Assembly (NCBI GenBank): GCA_017940705.1
Contig: JAGAYB010000138.1
Span: 1 to 10,716 of the forward strand
Reading direction: 5' to 3'
DNA length: 10,716 bases
Source of the DNA: Selenomonas sp.
GTDB taxonomy: Bacteria; Bacillota_C; Negativicutes; Selenomonadales; Selenomonadaceae
In this document: piece by piece, positions 7,599 to 10,716 of the stretch
Layout: each line of letters opens with the position of its first letter
Position numbering within the stretch: position 1 is the stretch's first letter
The notes under the pieces: model-generated
Databases searched by the model: none
Told to the model about the DNA's origin: nothing
What the model saw: only the letters and a program-made list of their open reading frames with translations
Position numbers and translations under genes: made by a program

Positions 7599-8063
7599 AT
7601 GGTTAAATTACAGAAAAAACAGGTTAAAATTGTCAGCATTCTCATCGCTCTGGCCTTTGTAGGCTCTGTAGTGGCTATGGCTCTTACGCAGTTTGGCCCC
7701 AACATGGTCAGCGCTGCCAGCTCCAACGTGGGCGTGGTAGATTACAGCCAGGTTATGAACCAGCATCCGAAGGTACAGGCTGCTTCCACGGAAATGCAGA
7801 ATGCTGTTCAGGAAGCACAGAAAGAGTTTGAAGAGAAGTCCGCTAACATGAATGATAATGAAAAGCGTGACTACTACACCCAGACTCAGCAGCGTCTCCA
7901 GCAGAAGAATCAGGAACTCATGGAACCCATCACCAAGAGCGTGGAGGAATCTGTGAAGAAGGTTGCTGAGCAGAAGGGTCTGTCCGTAGTTCTGGAAAAG
8001 GGTGCTGTTGTTTACGGTGGCGTAGACATCACTCAGGATGTTTTAAAGCAGGTTAGCAAATAA
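7599..8063 (+). CDS. ompH: OmpH/Skp-like periplasmic chaperone (first of three)
   Basis: Skp/OmpH proteins are trimeric periplasmic holdases that keep unfolded outer-membrane proteins soluble on the way to BamA. An in-frame ATG at 7563 is possible. ATG 7599 is preferred because AAGGAG (7584-7589) lies 9 nt upstream and the hydrophobic segment then falls at the N-terminus. The 154-residue product has basic residues (KLQKKQVK), a hydrophobic core at about 11-29 and a possible cleavage site after VSA (residue 39). The rather long distance from core to cleavage site means an uncleaved anchor is possible. The OmpH fold follows: a first strand 'VGVVDYSQVMNQHP' (44-57), a Gln/Glu-rich coiled coil (about 60-126), and closing strands 'LSVVLEKGAVVYGGVDIT' with a short last helix. 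It has its own promoter and is followed by a strong hairpin. Confidence 0.92.
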   Translation: MVKLQKKQVKIVSILIALAFVGSVVAMALTQFGPNMVSAASSNVGVVDYSQVMNQHPKVQAASTEMQNAVQEAQKEFEEKSANMNDNEKRDYYTQTQQRLQQKNQELMEPITKSVEESVKKVAEQKGLSVVLEKGAVVYGGVDITQDVLKQVSK

Positions 8064-8106
8064 GCGCAGTCAGGTACTACACTGATTGGACTACATAAGG
8101 TTAGGC

Positions 8107-8134
8107 AGTACCGAGCACAGAGGCGCTCGGTACT
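8107..8134 (+). promoter_or_regulatory. Stable 10-bp hairpin in the spacer between the first and second ompH-like genes
   Basis: AGTACCGAGC (8107-8116) pairs perfectly with GCTCGGTACT (8125-8134) around an 8-nt loop. No T-run follows (the next bases are ACTTGTAAGAGG), so it is not a standard intrinsic terminator. It may protect the 3' end of the ompH message, act as a processing site, or weakly reduce read-through. A competing 6-bp pairing exists between GGTACT (8073-8078) and AGTACC (8107-8112). Confidence 0.6.
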
Positions 8135-8157
8135 ACTTGTAAGAGGGGGGAGCACAG

Positions 8158-9249
8158 GTGCCGGATACGCACGATGACAGGCAGCCGGCTGACAAAGCGC
8201 AGCGGCGGCGCAATATTCTGGTGGGCACCTTGCTGGCCCTGTGTATGATTTTTCTTGGAGCATGGCTGACGCGAGAATTTATTTTACCGCAAAATAATGG
8301 TCAGGCAGTACAGGAAAAGCCGGATACCGGCATTATAAACTGGCAGAAGGTTGTGGAAGCACACCCTGATTATGCTAAGTTTACTGCGCTTAAGTCAGAG
8401 TGCCAGTTGTTGGAAATGGAAGCTGCCGATGTTGGCGATATGTTGTCTTTGGAAATGCCGCAGCTGCTGGAGGAAACCTTTAAGGAATCGGTCTGGCAGA
8501 AAAATGCCGCCGATGTTATCGGCGGACGGGCTGAGCTTGAGCGCAAGGCACAGAAACTGCGGCAGGAATATACCAAGGCCACAGAGGCGCAGTTCAATGC
8601 CCGGCGGCAGGCTCTTGATGAAGAGTATTTAAATGCCATTTTAAATCTCAATATCAAGCTGGACAATCAGGATGCGATGCATAACGCGCTGGACTCGAAA
8701 CAGGATATCCAGGAGGAACGGGAAGTCTGGGAGGCACAGCGCAGCCAGCTGCAGGCTGAACGCGGCCGGCGGCAGTACGAACTGTGGCAGGCCTACAAGC
8801 GGGAAGTCGAAAATTATGTGCAGGAGAAGCTGGGGCCGGAGCTGGCACAATGGCGCGCCAATCTGCCTAAACTGCGTGAGCAGGAAATGGCGGCGGCACA
8901 AAATACCCGGAATGCAGCGGATGCCCGTAACGCTGACCTGCTGGCCAAACAGCAGGCTGTGGCTGAAAAGGTACAGCAGCGGCTGGCCAAGCGGCAGCAG
9001 CTGGCTGAAAAAAAAGCGGAAATGTCAGCACTGCATGCCCATATCATCAATGATGTGGCCGGTAAGGCGGCCAAAATTGCCATTATGCATCACTTTACCC
9101 TGATACTGGTTCATCATCCGGCGGCGCTGGAAAGCTTTTTGCCCCAGACGGGCAAGATAGCGCCGCTGCTGCCGCAGGAAAGCACAGCCATAGGGATTAA
9201 GACGCAGGATGTTACCGATGAACTGGTGCAGGAAATGAAAAATATTTAA
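8158..9249 (+). CDS. Membrane-anchored, enlarged OmpH/Skp-like protein (second of three)
   Basis: Translation starts at GTG 8158. A stop in frame at 8140 and the next Met only inside the hydrophobic segment leave no better choice, and GGGGAG at 8147-8152 lies 5 nt upstream. The 363-residue protein has a hydrophilic N-terminus ending in QRRRN, a transmembrane segment at about 20-37 (basic side in the cytoplasm, no cleavage motif), and then a periplasmic body. 'IINWQKVVEAHPDYAKF' (59-75) matches the start of the OmpH fold in the preceding gene. A very long Glu/Gln/Ala/Lys-rich helical region (about 78-290) is roughly three times the coiled coil of the first paralogue. The end (about 300-363, 'FTLILVHH' and 'GIKTQDVTDELVQEM') resembles the closing OmpH strands and last helix. 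It is probably a tethered holdase or a periplasmic spacer protein. The family is inferred from these motifs; function is unknown. Confidence 0.75.
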   Translation: MPDTHDDRQPADKAQRRRNILVGTLLALCMIFLGAWLTREFILPQNNGQAVQEKPDTGIINWQKVVEAHPDYAKFTALKSECQLLEMEAADVGDMLSLEMPQLLEETFKESVWQKNAADVIGGRAELERKAQKLRQEYTKATEAQFNARRQALDEEYLNAILNLNIKLDNQDAMHNALDSKQDIQEEREVWEAQRSQLQAERGRRQYELWQAYKREVENYVQEKLGPELAQWRANLPKLREQEMAAAQNTRNAADARNADLLAKQQAVAEKVQQRLAKRQQLAEKKAEMSALHAHIINDVAGKAAKIAIMHHFTLILVHHPAALESFLPQTGKIAPLLPQESTAIGIKTQDVTDELVQEMKNI

Positions 9250-9272
9250 AGCAAAGAAAGAAGCGAAAGAGA

Positions 9273-9722
9273 ATGAAATTACGCAAGAAATCTGCAGCGC
9301 TCATGGCTGTGGCGATGTTGAGTGCCATGCTGGTCAGCGGCTGCGGGCAGACGAAAATCGGTTATATAGATGGTGAGCGCGTATCCAAGGAAGCGCCACA
9401 GATTAGCAATCTGGTGGAAGAGGGCAATAAAAAGATTCAGGAAGCCCAGACTCAGGCCGGTGAGGAACTGCAGAAAAAACTGCAGGAAAATCCCAACATG
9501 AGTCAGGAAGACTTGCAGAAGGCGCAGATGGACAGCCAGCGCAAGATACAGGGGCTCAATCAGTCCTATTCATTGCAGCTGCGCCAGAAGATGGATGTGG
9601 CCTTAGCAGCTGTCTCAAAGGAGCAGAAACTCGATGCAGTGGTCAATAATTCCGTGGATCAGCCTACCGCCGTCAGCGGCGCTGTAGACGTCACTGATGC
9701 CGTAATCGCGCAGTTGCAATAA
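9273..9722 (+). CDS. OmpH/Skp-like lipoprotein (third of three)
   Basis: This 149-residue protein starts at ATG 9273, with only a weak purine-rich ribosome binding site (GAAAGAGA), 23 nt after the preceding stop. That suggests translational coupling or low expression. The N-terminus is a lipoprotein signal: KLRKK, a hydrophobic core, then the lipobox LVSGC with the lipid-modified Cys at residue 24. The mature part begins with the OmpH first strand 'KIGYIDGERVSKEAPQ' (28-43), continues as a Gln/Lys/Glu-rich coiled coil (about 45-118), and ends with 'LDAVVNNSVDQPTAVSGAVDVTDAVIAQL'. This closely parallels the end of the first paralogue (VDIT versus VDVT). It is probably a membrane-tethered Skp variant; which membrane holds it cannot be told from the sequence. 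lpxD begins 18 nt downstream. Confidence 0.85.
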   Translation: MKLRKKSAALMAVAMLSAMLVSGCGQTKIGYIDGERVSKEAPQISNLVEEGNKKIQEAQTQAGEELQKKLQENPNMSQEDLQKAQMDSQRKIQGLNQSYSLQLRQKMDVALAAVSKEQKLDAVVNNSVDQPTAVSGAVDVTDAVIAQLQ

Positions 9723-9740
9723 GATGGGAGTATTAGCAGC

Positions 9741-10716
9741 ATGAGAAAGACATTGCAGGAAATAGCCAGCCTCGTGGCAGGACGTATTGTTGGCGATGGG
9801 AGCATAGAAATCGAAGGCCTGGACAATATTCAGGGGGCCGGCGCCCATGATTTAACCTTCGCGGTAGAACCCCATATTGAGGAAGCTAAAACCTGTAAGG
9901 CAGCGGCCGTGATGCTTCCTGAGGGCGTAGAGGACTTTCCCAAGACGTCTTTGGTGGTTGATGACCCACGGGCGGCTTTTGCGAAACTCTTGGAAATATT
10001 TACGCCCAAGCTGCAGCATGAAAAAGGCATCAGCGACAAGGCCCATGTCGGCAAGGATGTAAAGATTGGCGCTGATGTCACCATTATGCCGTTTGCCATG
10101 ATAGATGACCATGCGGTTATCGGTGACAACGTAACCATTTATCCCCATACATACATCGGCCAGTATGCGGAAATCGGTGACGATACGGTGATTTACTCCA
10201 ATGCCACGGTGCGTGAGCATTGCCGGGTGGGCAAACGCTGTGTGATTCACAGCTCGGCGGTAATCGGCTCTGACGGTTTCGGCTTTACCACGAAAGACGG
10301 TGTCCATACCAAAGTGCCACAGGTCGGCATTGTGGTTCTGGAGGATGATGTGGAAATCGGTGCCCATGATGGCATTGACAGGGCGGCTATGGGCGCTACG
10401 GTTATCGGCAAGGGCACGAAAATTGACAATCTGGTGCATATCGGTCATAACTGCAAGATTGGCGCCAACTGTCTGATTGTGGCGCAGACCGGTATTTCCG
10501 GTTCGACGACTGTCGGCCATAATGTAACCTTTGGCGGTCAGGTCGGCACGGTCGGCCATATCAATATTGGGGCAAATTCCGTATATGCTGCACGCTCAGG
10601 CATTATCGGCGATATGCCGGAGGGCGTATTCTGTGCCGGGTTCCCGGTGCAGTCGCATACGGAGTGGCTGCGCATGCAGGCAGCGATGAAAAAACTGCCT
10701 GAGATGATGAAGAAGA
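9741..10716 (+). CDS. lpxD: UDP-3-O-(3-hydroxyacyl)glucosamine N-acyltransferase LpxD, 3' truncated
   Basis: LpxD adds the second 3-hydroxyacyl chain, from acyl-ACP, to UDP-3-O-acyl-glucosamine in lipid A synthesis; it acts in the cytoplasm. The ATG at 9741 follows GGGAG (9726-9730) by 10 nt, and 325 codons are open to the window edge. E. coli LpxD has 341 residues, so only about 15-20 should be missing. The N-terminal substrate-binding domain is about 1-95 ('[13 protein letters not shown]'). The left-handed beta-helix with isoleucine-patch hexapeptides runs from about 100 to 290 ('[15 protein letters not shown]'). The motif 'HIGHNC' places the expected catalytic His at residue 236 (codon 10446-10448), and a second conserved-type His follows in 'TVGHINIG' (residue 273). 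The C-terminal helix begins after '[15 protein letters not shown]'. Being next to bamA/ompH is typical of LPS-making bacteria and supports a lipid A-containing outer membrane. Confidence 0.96.
   Translation, partial: MRKTLQEIASLVAGRIVGDGSIEIEGLDNIQGAGAHDLTFAVEPHIEEAKTCKAAAVMLPEGVEDFPKTSLVVDDPRAAFAKLLEIFTPKLQHEKGISDKAHVGKDVKIGADVTIMPFAMIDDHAVIGDNVTIYPHTYIGQYAEIGDDTVIYSNATVREHCRVGKRCVIHSSAVIGSDGFGFTTKDGVHTKVPQVGIVVLEDDVEIGAHDGIDRAAMGATVIGKGTKIDNLVHIGHNCKIGANCLIVAQTGISGSTTVGHNVTFGGQVGTVGHINIGANSVYAARSGIIGDMPEGVFCAGFPVQSHTEWLRMQAAMKKLPEMMKK

Noticed and set aside
9724..9744. Six-codon mini-ORF (ATG at 9724, TGA at 9742) whose stop overlaps the lpxD start.
   Set aside because: There is no ribosome binding site in front of it, and its own first bases form part of the lpxD Shine-Dalgarno. 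It is most likely chance.
9852..10559. 235-codon - strand open frame at the right end.
   Set aside because: It is antisense to lpxD, whose hexapeptide repeats and catalytic motif are unmistakable in the + strand frame starting at 9741. Its own repetitive look comes from the LpxD repeats.

Overview
The window reads as part of an outer-membrane biogenesis locus from a diderm Firmicute. The best guess is Negativicutes, in the Selenomonas/Mitsuokella/Anaerovibrio neighbourhood. This rests on the combination of TolC, TamB, BamA, several OmpH/Skp-like proteins and LpxD on one strand, on Gram-positive-style strong Shine-Dalgarno sequences, and on the gene order. The genus is inferred from memory of the families, not from a search. 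All seven genes lie on the + strand and gaps are short (18 to 133 nt), so almost all of the window is coding. No RNA gene, mobile element, CRISPR array or phage gene was seen.

Layout: (1) 1-1143 is the 3' part of a TolC-family outer-membrane efflux/secretion channel, ending in an unusual Ala/Lys/Glu-rich tail. (2) 1189-5547 is a very large TamB/AsmA-like protein with an N-terminal membrane anchor, a central array of roughly 102-residue modules and the C-terminal TamB (DUF490) domain. (3) 5588-7465 is BamA, starting at TTG, with a signal peptide, an Ala/Gln-rich linker, only three recognisable POTRA domains and a 16-strand-type barrel ending in Phe. (4) A 133-nt gap holds a near-consensus sigma-70/sigma-A promoter. 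(5) Three successive OmpH/Skp-like genes follow (7599-8063, 8158-9249, 9273-9722). They carry three different N-terminal targeting signals: a signal peptide or anchor, an uncleaved membrane anchor, and a lipobox. (6) lpxD, from 9741, runs off the right edge with only the extreme C-terminus missing.

Together the genes would move and insert the components of an outer membrane. The Skp-like proteins chaperone unfolded outer-membrane proteins, BamA inserts them, TamB bridges the inner and outer membranes (lipid transport or assembly assistance), TolC provides an export duct, and LpxD makes lipid A precursor. Regulation seems to include at least one internal promoter before the first ompH and a strong hairpin after it, which could set its level apart from the downstream genes.

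I did not find a clearly new system. The points most worth a second look are the three differently tethered Skp paralogues, the regular TamB module, the reduced POTRA set of BamA with adjacent TamB and no TamA in view, the TolC tail, the structured spacer after the first ompH, and altered residues in the putative uridine-binding loop of LpxD.
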